Assembly: GCA_028683385.1 (NCBI GenBank)
Contig: JAQUIJ010000002.1
Coordinates: forward strand, 310,001-374,000
Source: Prolixibacteraceae bacterium
GTDB taxonomy: Bacteria > Bacteroidota > Bacteroidia > Bacteroidales > Prolixibacteraceae
Reading direction: 5' to 3'
DNA length: 64,000 nt
Shown in pieces: positions 25,431 to 33,873 of the stretch (position 1 is the stretch's first letter; every line of letters starts with the position of its first letter). The notes below the pieces were generated by a model. That model worked only from the letters and a program-made list of their open reading frames with translations, was not told the origin of the DNA and made no database searches. The translations under genes and the position numbers were made by a program.

Positions 25431-26044
25431 AATTTGCTGATTTTTTCCATTAATGTTTTAATACGATCCGGATATTTAAACTGGCTCTCTAAATGAAGCC
25501 GAATATCTTCTAATGAAACATATTCCTGTACCCAATTTCCTTTACGTGTGAGTGGCGGAATTTTATCTTGAATCATTTGTTCATACAGTTGAACACACCG
25601 AACATCCATTATTTTGTTGTCGTTGAAATTTATATTTGAAGAATCAACATTGAAATGCACACCTAAAGAAGGAATATCTAAAGTCGATTTTCTTATCAAT
25701 GAGCGAGTAAAGGTTACTCTATGATCTGCCATTATAAATCGTGGAATCTTTCTACCGACTGCGGTTTCAAATTCAATATGTGTTATTGATTTTCCTCCTT
25801 TTTCCAATACACCCGAACCATAATCGGGACGAATAAAACCAACAAACACATCACATTCGGTTACCCCTTCAATACAATTCTGAAGATTAGATTCACTACT
25901 ATCAATGGAGAAAGTTCCTTTGTGTGAATTAAAAACGTCATACCCGAATCCATCTAATAGTTCGTATATTTTATTTAACTCAGTTTGGAAATTATAAACT
26001 GTTGAAGCCAAAAATACTTTTATGTGGTTACGAGGTGCAGGCAT
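25427..26044 (-). CDS. DUF4062 protein
   Basis: A 205-aa soluble protein with the DUF4062 start IKVFLASTVYNFQTELNKIYELLDGFGYDVF and the middle ECDVFVGFIRPDYGSG...SITHIEFETAVG. This is a TIR/nucleoside-deoxyribosyltransferase-like Rossmann layout (strand, SST-like loop, later Glu in HIEFE). TIR-type folds in defence systems often cut NAD or bind nucleotides; whether this one does is unknown. It lies 48 bases after the methyltransferase stop and overlaps the AlbA_2 gene, so all three may share one mRNA. Confidence 0.8.
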   Translation of the reverse strand: MPAPRNHIKVFLASTVYNFQTELNKIYELLDGFGYDVFNSHKGTFSIDSSESNLQNCIEGVTECDVFVGFIRPDYGSGVLEKGGKSITHIEFETAVGRKIPRFIMADHRVTFTRSLIRKSTLDIPSLGVHFNVDSSNINFNDNKIMDVRCVQLYEQMIQDKIPPLTRKGNWVQEYVSLEDIRLHLESQFKYPDRIKTLMEKISKL

Positions 26045-26092
26045 AATTTTCTTGTTTTTTATTGTTCAAGTCTTATATTCGTAATTATCTAT

Positions 26093-28765
26093 TCATTTCT
26101 TCGTCATTTTTTCATACAATGCAAATAAATGCTCCAGGCGTTCTTCGTCGGAATGGAAAGGTGCCGGGCGGTAGCAGCTTTCCACCACGCGATCCAGCTT
26201 GCTGTGTGCCTCGCGTAGGTTGGTAGGCATGTGGTCGGGATCGTACATTTGCGCCAGGGTTTTCTCGGTGTGTTGCTCACGTGCCATCAGCACATTTTCG
26301 GCAGCTTGCTCAATATCAGTTCGTTTGGCTTCGGTGATTTTGGGGAAAGGAAAGGAATTATAACAAAGACTTGTGTATCGATAATCCATTTTTAATTTCC
26401 CCCCAATTGTATTAACCCACAAAATATTCATAACAGAAGTTAGAATTCCAAATAGCCATAATGGTGCATCGGAAACTGTATAAGTTGCATTTGTAACAAC
26501 GGTATCATCATCAGCATAATCCATTGGAATATACTGCCTATTTGAAGAAGAAGTGGAGGGGATAATCAAAGTTTCAGCATTACAAGCATTAAACTCTCTA
26601 AATTGGTGAGGACGTTGCGCTAGATTACGAGCACCTTCATCAGGACTTTTCAAACGCATTTCTGCCGTTTTCTCAATACGCTGCTTTATGATCGGAATTT
26701 TTTCAGCTTCTTCACGCTCCTCATCTGCAATCCACAAACAATATCGAATAAGACCATTGATAAAATCAGCTGAACTAAACAACTTTTTAATAAACATTTG
26801 AGATTGTGGGTACTGAGTAATCAAATCGTTCCTTTCAGTCTGAGACAGCAGTAAGTTGCCTCCATCATAAGGCATACAACCTCTGATTATTGGCGGAAAA
26901 GTTGATAAGCTTTTAGTATGTTTTTTTACAATTAAATTTTCACCAATGACTAAGTAAGGATTTATATTGTGTACTTCTTGTTTTGCGACTCCTTCATAAA
27001 GTAGACTCTTTTTATGTTTTTCTCTATTTACCAAACCTATTATAACACAAAAAACAGCTGCATTTTGTTTCGCATTATTACTCCATCTGAAAGATAAATG
27101 AGCAAAACCTATAAGTACATTCATATTTAGAATAGGAGTCCACAAGGGTTCAACCATTTCTCCCTGACAAATAGAATTTGTACTTACAAAAGCACACCTT
27201 GCACTTGAGCCTTTAATATAGTTTGCACCTTTTATAAACCAAATTCCAATATAATCTATCTTCTTATTGTTTGGATATTTACCTATCGCAAAAGTTCTAT
27301 CGTCTTGTTGAGATTTATCCAACTTTGAACTTCCCAAATACGGTGGATTTCCCATAATATACACTTCATCATTAGTTGTATGAGGGCAAACGGTATTCCA
27401 GTCGGTGCGGCAGGCATTGCCACATACAATATTTCCGCTTCGGCGCAGGGGAAGTGCATCCACATGTGTTTGGAAACGGCTCTCGAATTGCCGGTTCATT
27501 TGGTGCTCGGCCAACCACAACGAAAGTGTGGCGGTTTCGTGTGCAAATTCGTCCAACTCAATTCCGTGAAACTGCGTGAGAGAAATGTTGGAGAAAGGAA
27601 TTTCTTTTAGTCCGTGATTGAGGCTTTCTATCTGTTCCCAAATCAAAAGTTCAAGTTTACGGAGTTCCTTGTAAGTAATAATCAGGAAATTGCCACTACC
27701 GCAAGCCGGATCGAGAAACTTAATGCGCCCCATGCGAGCCAGCAACTGCCGGAGGCGCTTTTCGTTGGTGCGCCCAGCGGCAAACTCAGCATAAAGTTCG
27801 TCTAAGAAAAGCGGTTGAATCAGCTTCATAATGTTGGACACAGATGTGTAGTGCGAGCCGAGTGAGCTGCGCAGCTCAGGCGAGATTACCGCCTGAATCA
27901 TGCTCCCGAAAATGTCGGGGTTTATTTCAGCCCAGTTCAGGTCACCACATTCGAGCAAAAGTCTCCGCGCTTTCCAACTGAGTGCAGGTACATCGTAGTG
28001 TTCGGCAAAAAGCCCGCCATTCACATACGGAAAGCGGCTGATATGAGCCGGTTTTGTAACCCGGAAAGAAGCATTGTTTGTGCTCATTACATCAAATGCT
28101 TCACTAATGATGGTACTTAGGTCGCTGCCATCAGCAAGCGTGAAATCGTTCAGCGTACTTGTAAAAATTTTGTCAGGAAAAATACCTGTGTCTTCGGCAA
28201 AAAAGCAAAAAAGCAGGCGCGACATAAATACGTTGAGCGCATGAATGGCACTGGTATCGCTGTAGTCAATCTCGTTGTAACGGCGTATTTCGTCGAAAAT
28301 ACGCGCCATTTTGTAAGCGGCTTTTACGTCGGCTTCCTTTTCCTCTGGAGCATGGTAGCGTTCCACGCCTGCCAGCGGCATAAAGAACTGGTAGTCGTAA
28401 CGCAGGCGGTCAACGGTGTTTTCGTAGCTCTCTTCCTCCACCGGATCATATCCCAAAAGGGTTTCACCATCCGACACCACCAGCAGGCGTGTGGCTTTGG
28501 TTACTTTTTCGTTTTGCTTCAAGGCTTCCAGATTTTCCACCAAGTTTTCGGTCGTGCAAGAACTGTATGCCAGCAGCTTTTTCACTACAAAGGTGTTTGG
28601 ATCTTTCGACAGGTTATCTTTGCCGTCTTTAATACGATTAATCCGGGTTTCAGACATGCCGTTGAAGATGCGCAACAAGTCATAGCCCAATTCCTGGGCG
28701 GTAGTTGTTTCGGACAGTTCGGGTAACCGGGCTTCTATGGATTGATAGGATATGGTGGTTGACAT
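26093..28765 (-). CDS. DNA adenine methyltransferase, MmeI/YeeA-like
   Basis: An 890-aa class I methyltransferase. The N-terminal region (about 1-170) is that of MmeI/YeeA-type proteins, but I see no clear PD-(D/E)xK nuclease residues. A helical spacer follows. Motif I is FLDPACGSGNFLI (about 349-361) and motif IV is IMGNPPYLGSS (about 471-481), the NPPY form used for N6-adenine. The target recognition domain and a C-terminal helical domain make up the rest. The segment coding the recognition domain is much poorer in GC than both flanks, suggesting exchange. It leads the cargo operon and would mark host DNA for a helicase-nuclease partner encoded downstream. Confidence 0.87.
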   Translation of the reverse strand: MSTTISYQSIEARLPELSETTTAQELGYDLLRIFNGMSETRINRIKDGKDNLSKDPNTFVVKKLLAYSSCTTENLVENLEALKQNEKVTKATRLLVVSDGETLLGYDPVEEESYENTVDRLRYDYQFFMPLAGVERYHAPEEKEADVKAAYKMARIFDEIRRYNEIDYSDTSAIHALNVFMSRLLFCFFAEDTGIFPDKIFTSTLNDFTLADGSDLSTIISEAFDVMSTNNASFRVTKPAHISRFPYVNGGLFAEHYDVPALSWKARRLLLECGDLNWAEINPDIFGSMIQAVISPELRSSLGSHYTSVSNIMKLIQPLFLDELYAEFAAGRTNEKRLRQLLARMGRIKFLDPACGSGNFLIITYKELRKLELLIWEQIESLNHGLKEIPFSNISLTQFHGIELDEFAHETATLSLWLAEHQMNRQFESRFQTHVDALPLRRSGNIVCGNACRTDWNTVCPHTTNDEVYIMGNPPYLGSSKLDKSQQDDRTFAIGKYPNNKKIDYIGIWFIKGANYIKGSSARCAFVSTNSICQGEMVEPLWTPILNMNVLIGFAHLSFRWSNNAKQNAAVFCVIIGLVNREKHKKSLLYEGVAKQEVHNINPYLVIGENLIVKKHTKSLSTFPPIIRGCMPYDGGNLLLSQTERNDLITQYPQSQMFIKKLFSSADFINGLIRYCLWIADEEREEAEKIPIIKQRIEKTAEMRLKSPDEGARNLAQRPHQFREFNACNAETLIIPSTSSSNRQYIPMDYADDDTVVTNATYTVSDAPLWLFGILTSVMNILWVNTIGGKLKMDYRYTSLCYNSFPFPKITEAKRTDIEQAAENVLMAREQHTEKTLAQMYDPDHMPTNLREAHSKLDRVVESCYRPAPFHSDEERLEHLFALYEKMTKK

Positions 28766-29452
28766 CTTATGCTTGAGTGTTGGTGTGAAGTAATTTATGG
28801 TCTTCTCTTAATTTTCTGATTTTATCTGCGAATAGCATAATCACCTTGGTTTAGATTTTTGGCTTTTTTAATTGTCAGAATTTGAACAAATGTAGCCAGT
28901 TTCCGCAAATTTCTGCTAGTAAATGCACTCTTTATTGATAACTATTTCCACGTATTATATATGAGAATCTTAGCGTTGCACAGTATCTCCTTTTTTATTT
29001 TGTAAACACTCTTCCTATGGAAAGAATAAATAAGGCAACACTTCTATGGGAAATACTACCCGCAGCATAGTCGAAGGTGTGGAGATTTTCCTTAGAACCG
29101 CTTGCGGCTTGGTGTTGACGTTTTATTCCTGGAATATATCTTTGTTTACCAAATGAAAGAGTAAGGTAATTTGTATGCGGAACGGTAGAAAAAGCAAGGC
29201 TGTTCTGCCCAAATCAACGCTTTTCGATTTGCCAAAATGGATAACTAATAAAAAAGGCAAGGGTGTTGGCACAATGAAGTGGAGCCAACTCTCTTGCAAC
29301 TTTCCCGAGACTTAAAGCTGGAGAAAACGGAGGCTTTAGGTCGCAGGGATTAAATTATTCAATATGCATTTTCTCAACCTCTGGTGGTGTTTTCGGATAG
29401 CGAACCACCAAACCCCGCAATTCAATATTCACTGTAACTTGCATGCACTTTT
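28766..29452. other. 687-base gap without a supported gene
   Basis: The gap separates the methyltransferase operon from the 484-aa gene. It holds a minus-strand terminator (29250-29297), a TGGTGGT/ACCACCA hairpin near 29382-29410, and a 46-codon plus-strand frame at 29175-29315 (starting MRNGRKSKAVLPKST, basic) that runs over the terminator and is not convincing. The promoter of the methyltransferase operon should lie in 28766-28960, but no clean TTG/TAnnTTTG pair was found. Confidence 0.5.
29250..29297 (-). terminator. Intrinsic terminator for the 484-aa gene
   Basis: On the minus strand GCAAGAGAGTTGGC (29297-29284) and GCCAACACCCTTGC (29270-29257) pair at 12 of 14 positions and are followed by CTTTTTTATT. 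It lies about 155 bases after the stop of the 484-aa gene. Confidence 0.75.
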
Positions 29453-30907
29453 TTATGGATTCATATTTATAAATAAATGATATACTTCTATTTTACTTGT
29501 CTCTCTTAAATGTGTAACCTTAGCTAATTTCAAATTGGCTCTTGTCGGAGAAATTTTTAAATCACGTTCACATTCGATATGCTGATACTTACCAAAATCA
29601 ATTTTTGAAATATAGTCAACATATTTATCCCAAGTGCTGGAAAACTCCTGTGTTTCACAATATGAGATTATAAATAAAGGGCTAAGTCCGATAGGCTCAT
29701 TCCTAAATATCTTCTGTACATGTCTCTGTATGTAGGATTCTTTGTCAACATTTACTGGAACGGATTTTAGTCTTAAGCATTCAATGGCAGAAATATGTTG
29801 TTGTTTTTCGTTTAGTATTATAAAGTCTCGGGATGAGATACCGGCGTTAAATGATTTACTAGGAGAATCAGTTGTTCCTCCTCTTGATTCCTCATTCACA
29901 GACCAATTTTTATGTTCTAACGATTGTTTTAAAAGACTTTTAATTACCAAGTTGTAAGCATTTTCAGAAGGTACCTTTTTGTGAAGAAATACATTGTCAA
30001 GGAAGTTTGATGTAACACTTATGATTGTATCAACTAAATAGTTTTTGTCGTTTTCACTTATTCCACTTCTTTTTTCTTTCAACCATTCTTTGATAATCAA
30101 TTGATAGATTTGATAATCACTGCCGGCATATCCTGAGAGGTTGGGCATAATCCGGTATTCAATGTGATTTAAGAAGTCAATGTTAGCTCCCTTATATCTT
30201 TTAAAATGAAAATCTAGATATTGTTTAATTTCCGCCCTTGGTCTAATATGTATTAATTCCCATTTAAACTCTCCATGATAATTATTGAGATGATATTTAA
30301 TATCTCCAAAACCTTCACCTACGTCGGTCGTGTCTTTTAATGCCAGATATTCATTCCATGAATCATCAAGGTTTTTTAATTGATATTTTTGTTTTTTTAC
30401 TTTTTTGTCTTCTTGAACATCATAATAGCCTGGAATATTGTCTGTATTGATATAAAATTCGTCTAAAGCATCAAGACGGTCAAGGATTGAATAGTGGGCT
30501 TTATTAGTATCGGAAGGCTCAATTGCCGTTAACATTTTTAAGTAACGCTCTGTTTCTTCAAAAATACCTACAAGAAATCCAACTCTTTCGAAGTTTATCT
30601 TTGCAGGGTCTCTTCCCCAACTTACTTCATGTTCAATGAGAATACGGTCTACCTCTTTTTCTGCATCCTTTTTAACTTTATAAAACCATCTAACCAACTC
30701 TTCTTTTGAAAAAATTCTTCTTCTTATATCATCTAGCATCTTATGCAACTCATTAATTCCATTTTCTTTCTCAGAGTAGCATCTTTTCCAATATTCTCTA
30801 TTCTCTAAATGCTTGAATAAATATGAATTAAGTGCAGTAACATATTTTTTCGAATCATCTTTTATAGATGAAAAGAATGATACATCTTTTAAATATATTT
30901 TTTCCAT
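29453..30907 (-). CDS. Uncharacterised 484-aa protein, possible PD-(D/E)xK nuclease end
   Basis: I do not recognise this protein as a whole. The N-terminal 250 residues are rich in charged helices (KYVTALNSYLFKHLENREYWKR, RRIFSKEELVRWFYKVKKDAEKEVDRI). Near the C-terminus the order SRDFIILNEKQQHISAIECLRLKS (about 362-385) recalls a PD-(D/E)xK core: Asp in a strand, then Glu, then Lys; after it comes QRHVQKIFRNEPIGLSPLFIISYCE, like the helix and strand that close such folds. There is no signal or membrane segment. It follows an HNH gene by 126 bases on the same strand, between the relaxase and the methyltransferase. A defence effector is plausible from position; the nuclease reading is weak. 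Confidence 0.6.
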   Translation of the reverse strand: MEKIYLKDVSFFSSIKDDSKKYVTALNSYLFKHLENREYWKRCYSEKENGINELHKMLDDIRRRIFSKEELVRWFYKVKKDAEKEVDRILIEHEVSWGRDPAKINFERVGFLVGIFEETERYLKMLTAIEPSDTNKAHYSILDRLDALDEFYINTDNIPGYYDVQEDKKVKKQKYQLKNLDDSWNEYLALKDTTDVGEGFGDIKYHLNNYHGEFKWELIHIRPRAEIKQYLDFHFKRYKGANIDFLNHIEYRIMPNLSGYAGSDYQIYQLIIKEWLKEKRSGISENDKNYLVDTIISVTSNFLDNVFLHKKVPSENAYNLVIKSLLKQSLEHKNWSVNEESRGGTTDSPSKSFNAGISSRDFIILNEKQQHISAIECLRLKSVPVNVDKESYIQRHVQKIFRNEPIGLSPLFIISYCETQEFSSTWDKYVDYISKIDFGKYQHIECERDLKISPTRANLKLAKVTHLRETSKIEVYHLFINMNP

Positions 30908-31033
30908 ATACTTTTCTTAATTGCGCTAATTCGGCATTGCTGTTAATGGTTGATGGAATTTGCGGAGCAGATTTCGAAGACAACACACAGAAGAAATCCC
31001 GCCATGCAATTTACAATTTGTTAGGCGTAGATT

Positions 31034-31810
31034 TTAATCATTTAATACTTTTGTCATTATTTTATAAGCTTCATTTAAGGCTTCTCTGTCACTATCATGA
31101 CTCTTGCGAAGGAAATAGAAAATAGCAATTTTGAACATTGGAAAACTAATAAATATATACTCATTCGCTAAACTGAAGAAATTAAAGCCTGAGGTTTTCG
31201 GTTCAAATATTAATAATGATTTGATCCTCTCATACTTTCTTTTTACTGTTACTCTATTTTGAGATTGTCTCAGGAAGTTATACGCTTTAAATGGATTCAT
31301 TTCAAAAAAGTGTCGAAGCATTGCGACAGAAAATTCACCCCATCCTTGGATGTATTCAGAGTTACCATATTTGATATATTTTCTACGACACTCGTAAACC
31401 TGTAATTTGTAATCGAGGATTTCGAGCCAACTGATAATATTGCATAAATCGTCTTGAGTGTAATTCTCCTTTGACTCTATTTTTTTTATTATTTTAATGA
31501 TACATTCTTCAATATTTGAGAGTGCTACGTTGTTGCATGTCGAACATGCTGGTATTATAGCTTTATGATATGTTTGTGTTTGTTTATTAACTCTGGAAAT
31601 CATCGAAATATCTATGTTATTTTCGAAAAGCCATTGAGGTAGAACATGTTCTCTTGTTAATCCCGATGTAGATTTACAGAATACACAAATCTCCTCTATA
31701 TTTTTTGGAGATGCCGGATGCACTCTTTTAAATACATCCTCTGCAATTATCTTCCCGTTTTTTCTAAGGTTTACTCTTAAATATTTAAAATCTTGGTTTA
31801 TATCACTCAT
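31034..31810 (-). CDS. HNH-like zinc-finger nuclease candidate
   Basis: A 258-aa protein whose first half holds CVFCKSTSGLTREHVLPQWLF (about 42-62) and IPACSTCNNVALSNIEECI (about 88-106): two CxxC pairs around an EHVLPQW catalytic-type segment and an Asn in the second knuckle, as in the HNH/ββα-metal family. The rest is helical and unassigned. It starts 3 bases after a 38-codon frame and comes just after the mobilization genes. It is paired with the 484-aa gene. DNA nicking or cutting is inferred from the motif; the target is unknown. Confidence 0.72.
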   Translation of the reverse strand: MSDINQDFKYLRVNLRKNGKIIAEDVFKRVHPASPKNIEEICVFCKSTSGLTREHVLPQWLFENNIDISMISRVNKQTQTYHKAIIPACSTCNNVALSNIEECIIKIIKKIESKENYTQDDLCNIISWLEILDYKLQVYECRRKYIKYGNSEYIQGWGEFSVAMLRHFFEMNPFKAYNFLRQSQNRVTVKRKYERIKSLLIFEPKTSGFNFFSLANEYIFISFPMFKIAIFYFLRKSHDSDREALNEAYKIMTKVLND

Positions 31811-31811
31811 A

Positions 31812-31928
31812 TTAAACGATTGCCAGTCTTGCTAGATTTACGTCTAAATTAGTTAAGAAATTTTTAGATTGAACTTCAATTGTTCTATGCAATTCTTCAA
31901 ACAAGGCATAAACTGCCGAAGAATCCAT
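31812..31928 (-). CDS. Possible 38-aa small protein
   Basis: An ATG at 31928 opens the frame MDSSAVYALFEELHRTIEVQ..., ending in NLARLAIV 3 bases before the HNH ATG. It lies 36 bases after the relaxase stop. The predicted peptide is one long amphipathic helix. The tight link with the HNH start suggests a coupled leader or antitoxin-like peptide, but nothing else supports it. Confidence 0.35.
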   Translation of the reverse strand: MDSSAVYALFEELHRTIEVQSKNFLTNLDVNLARLAIV

Positions 31929-31963
31929 TTCTCAGCAGCTCATTAGTATTGATTTTAATTTGG

Positions 31964-32929
31964 TCACAATCTGTGCCGGTATTGGTTATCTTTCTTCTTC
32001 CTTCGCCGTTGGGCTTCAGCTCTTAAAAACTCGGCCTCATTTTCATCGTAATGATTTGGAGTGTTCAGCAAATCAAACAATCCTCCCAATACGGAAGCTG
32101 CACTCTCAAGTCCTGATGCAATATCGATTGTGTTGTCCTGTTGGTTTATTTGATTAGTTTGATCTGATTCTGAATGATGCTGGCTTTCATTTCGGTGTAT
32201 CTTCTCATTCAGATACAACTGGTAACTGATTTTAGAAAAACTGCAAGCCCGGTCAATCTTGGAGCCGTTGAACTCATATCCATTCCTTCCAAATCGAACT
32301 CCCTGGATCTTGTCTGTGTTTCCGTTTTTTCGGAATTCAATAGTAATACCGGACTGGAGTAATTCCGCTTTTAGTTTCTTCCAGTTCCTGCAATTTGGGA
32401 TAACAGATTTCAGAGTGTGATAAATTTCGTACTTAGTTTTATCCGGCTCTTTTAACCGATGTTCTTTTACGTTCTCTTTCCCTGAAGCAATATACAAACC
32501 GTACTTTTTTGTCAGCTCCATACAAACACGGGTATTTCGAAGTTTTTCGTTCTGATCGGAAATACGTTTCCCGTTGTTATCAATCCGGTTGATCACGATA
32601 TGAATATGTGGATGATCTGTGTCGTGGTGTCGGACAATGATATATTGTGTATCCCGGTATCCCATCTTTTTCATGTACTCCAGTGCCATACCAGCCATAA
32701 ACTGATCGCTCAGTCTGTGTTTATCCTGCACCGAAAAGTCCAATGAAATATGCGCAACCGGTTTGGCTATTTTCGGATTTAGCTTTTGCTGGGCAACGAA
32801 ACTTTTGATAATCGATTCCTTGTCTTTTATCCTGACCCCTTCAGCATAAAGCAAATGAGAATGATCTTTATCTAGGACATAGTTTACCACGCCACGGAAT
32901 CCACGTCCCTGTACAATCTTAGCAATCAT
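31964..32929 (-). CDS. Relaxase, MobB-like (MOBP)
   Basis: The 321-aa enzyme should nick oriT and pilot the strand in conjugation. The N-terminus MIAKIVQGRGFRGVVNYVLD is typical of Bacteroides MobB-type relaxases. The metal-binding histidines are in YIIVRHHDTDHPHIHIVINRI (about 96-116, H-x-D-x-x-H-x-H). A basic region and a Gln/His-rich tail follow (HRNESQHHSESDQTNQINQQDN). The gene overlaps mobC by 11 bases. No type IV secretion gene is in the element, so it must use the mating apparatus of another element. Confidence 0.9.
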   Translation of the reverse strand: MIAKIVQGRGFRGVVNYVLDKDHSHLLYAEGVRIKDKESIIKSFVAQQKLNPKIAKPVAHISLDFSVQDKHRLSDQFMAGMALEYMKKMGYRDTQYIIVRHHDTDHPHIHIVINRIDNNGKRISDQNEKLRNTRVCMELTKKYGLYIASGKENVKEHRLKEPDKTKYEIYHTLKSVIPNCRNWKKLKAELLQSGITIEFRKNGNTDKIQGVRFGRNGYEFNGSKIDRACSFSKISYQLYLNEKIHRNESQHHSESDQTNQINQQDNTIDIASGLESAASVLGGLFDLLNTPNHYDENEAEFLRAEAQRRRKKKDNQYRHRL

Positions 32930-33281
32930 CTTCTATTTTGCTAATTACATCATCCAGCTTCCCGATCATAAGTAAGCAGTGTTTGTGTATTGAAGAATAC
33001 CCAGCGGCATTGGCTTTATGGGCAATCTGGTTGATGTTGTTGGCCATTCCGCTGAGTTGCCGTATGTGGTTCATCAACTCCGGTGTTATGCGCTGCTTAA
33101 CTACACTGATCTGGATACATTGGCGGATATATTCGCTTTGATTAATTCCGGCTTCAAGCGCCTTGGTTTTTAAGTATCTGTATTCTTCTACAGCCATTTT
33201 GATCGTTATTTTATGCCCTTTCTTTTCGGCAGGTTCTTTAGCTGGCCTACCACCAGTATTCCTGTTTTTTATTGTTTTCAT
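32919..33281 (-). CDS. MobC-like relaxosome protein
   Basis: A 120-aa DNA-binding accessory protein. After a basic start (NRNTGGRPAKEPAEKKGHKITIKMAVEEYRYLKTKALEAGINQSEYIRQC) that looks like a ribbon-helix-helix fold, the MobC signature HIRQLSGMANNINQIAHKANAAG follows (about 74-96). It helps the relaxase open oriT. The gene lies between the oriT-like repeats and the relaxase, in the order usual for Bacteroidota mobilizable elements. Confidence 0.9.
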   Translation of the reverse strand: MKTIKNRNTGGRPAKEPAEKKGHKITIKMAVEEYRYLKTKALEAGINQSEYIRQCIQISVVKQRITPELMNHIRQLSGMANNINQIAHKANAAGYSSIHKHCLLMIGKLDDVISKIEDDC

Positions 33282-33333
33282 GCTTTTACTTTAATTGTTC
33301 AAATTAGACCGGCGGGATGTTTTAGGCCTCGCA

Positions 33334-33371
33334 GAGCAAGGTTTCGGGCAGTCCGAAACACAAACTTGCTC
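33334..33371. other. Candidate oriT: nested inverted repeats
   Basis: GAGCAAG (33334-33340) pairs with CTTGCTC (33365-33371), and inside it GTTTCGG (33341-33347) pairs with CCGAAAC (33353-33359). The structure stands 53 bases upstream of mobC, the usual place of oriT. The next 110 bases (33425-33530) are rich in TTATT/TTCATT units and twice contain ATGCAGAA, which may be protein-binding sites. The nic site cannot be named. Confidence 0.6.
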
Positions 33372-33526
33372 CCCATACTGACTGCATAATATTGCACGGA
33401 TATAGCTAATAATGAATAAATTACCTGTTTTATGCAGAAATATTTATTTCTATTCATTCCTGTTCATTCTTATTTATTTGTATTCAGAATTATGCAGAAT
33501 TGTTTATTCGGCCCGCCTCAGATAAG

Positions 33527-33856
33527 TTACATTTCAGTAATGTTATCCACAGAAGAGGGCATGGCTCCGGGATCGGAAAAAGTTGACACAGGAACTAAGC
33601 TTTTCAGTTCATTTTTAAGTGCAGGTTGAAAACCATCTGTTTTGCTTTTACGCTTACTTTTCTTTTGCTCCCGTCTTGAGGCGGAATACAGGCTTGTAAG
33701 GTTTATCTTATCTTTATCAATATCCAGTTCCTGGCTTAACCAGTCCCTAAAAAGGCTGCAGCCCATTTCATTGATCCGGTCAATATAGTGGTGAACAATC
33801 AGGGAATAAATCCCTGACTTATTTTCAAGTAGTTTCTGTTTTAGAAATTCTTTCAT
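33527..33856 (-). CDS. Uncharacterised 109-aa element protein
   Basis: The first 60 residues form helices (MKEFLKQKLLENKSGIYSLIVHHYIDRINEMGCSLFRDWLSQELDI) and the second half is polar and basic (RREQKKSKRKSKTDG). There is no signal or membrane segment. It lies between the membrane-anchored gene and the oriT-like site, so a DNA-binding or copy-control role in mobilization is possible. I do not recognise the family. Confidence 0.55.
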   Translation of the reverse strand: MKEFLKQKLLENKSGIYSLIVHHYIDRINEMGCSLFRDWLSQELDIDKDKINLTSLYSASRREQKKSKRKSKTDGFQPALKNELKSLVPVSTFSDPGAMPSSVDNITEM

Positions 33857-33873
33857 TAATTGATCGTTTATAA

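Noticed and set aside
28241-28726. 161-aa plus-strand frame opposite the methyltransferase
   Set aside because: It lies antisense to the conserved N-terminal region of the methyltransferase and has no recognisable motif; it is a mirror of a GC-rich coding stretch.
26093-28765. Single-chain type IIL/IIG restriction-modification enzyme
   Set aside because: The methyltransferase resembles MmeI/YeeA, but I could not find PD-(D/E)xK residues in its N-terminal part, so cutting by the same protein is not supported.
29175-29315. 46-codon plus-strand frame beginning MRNGRKSKAVLP
   Set aside because: It runs over a minus-strand terminator hairpin, has no upstream promoter box and no recognised family.
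17812-31810. Septu or BREX as the name of the defence genes
   Set aside because: The ATPase and HNH genes are far apart and separated by other operons, unlike PtuAB. BREX core genes such as brxL or pglZ are absent.
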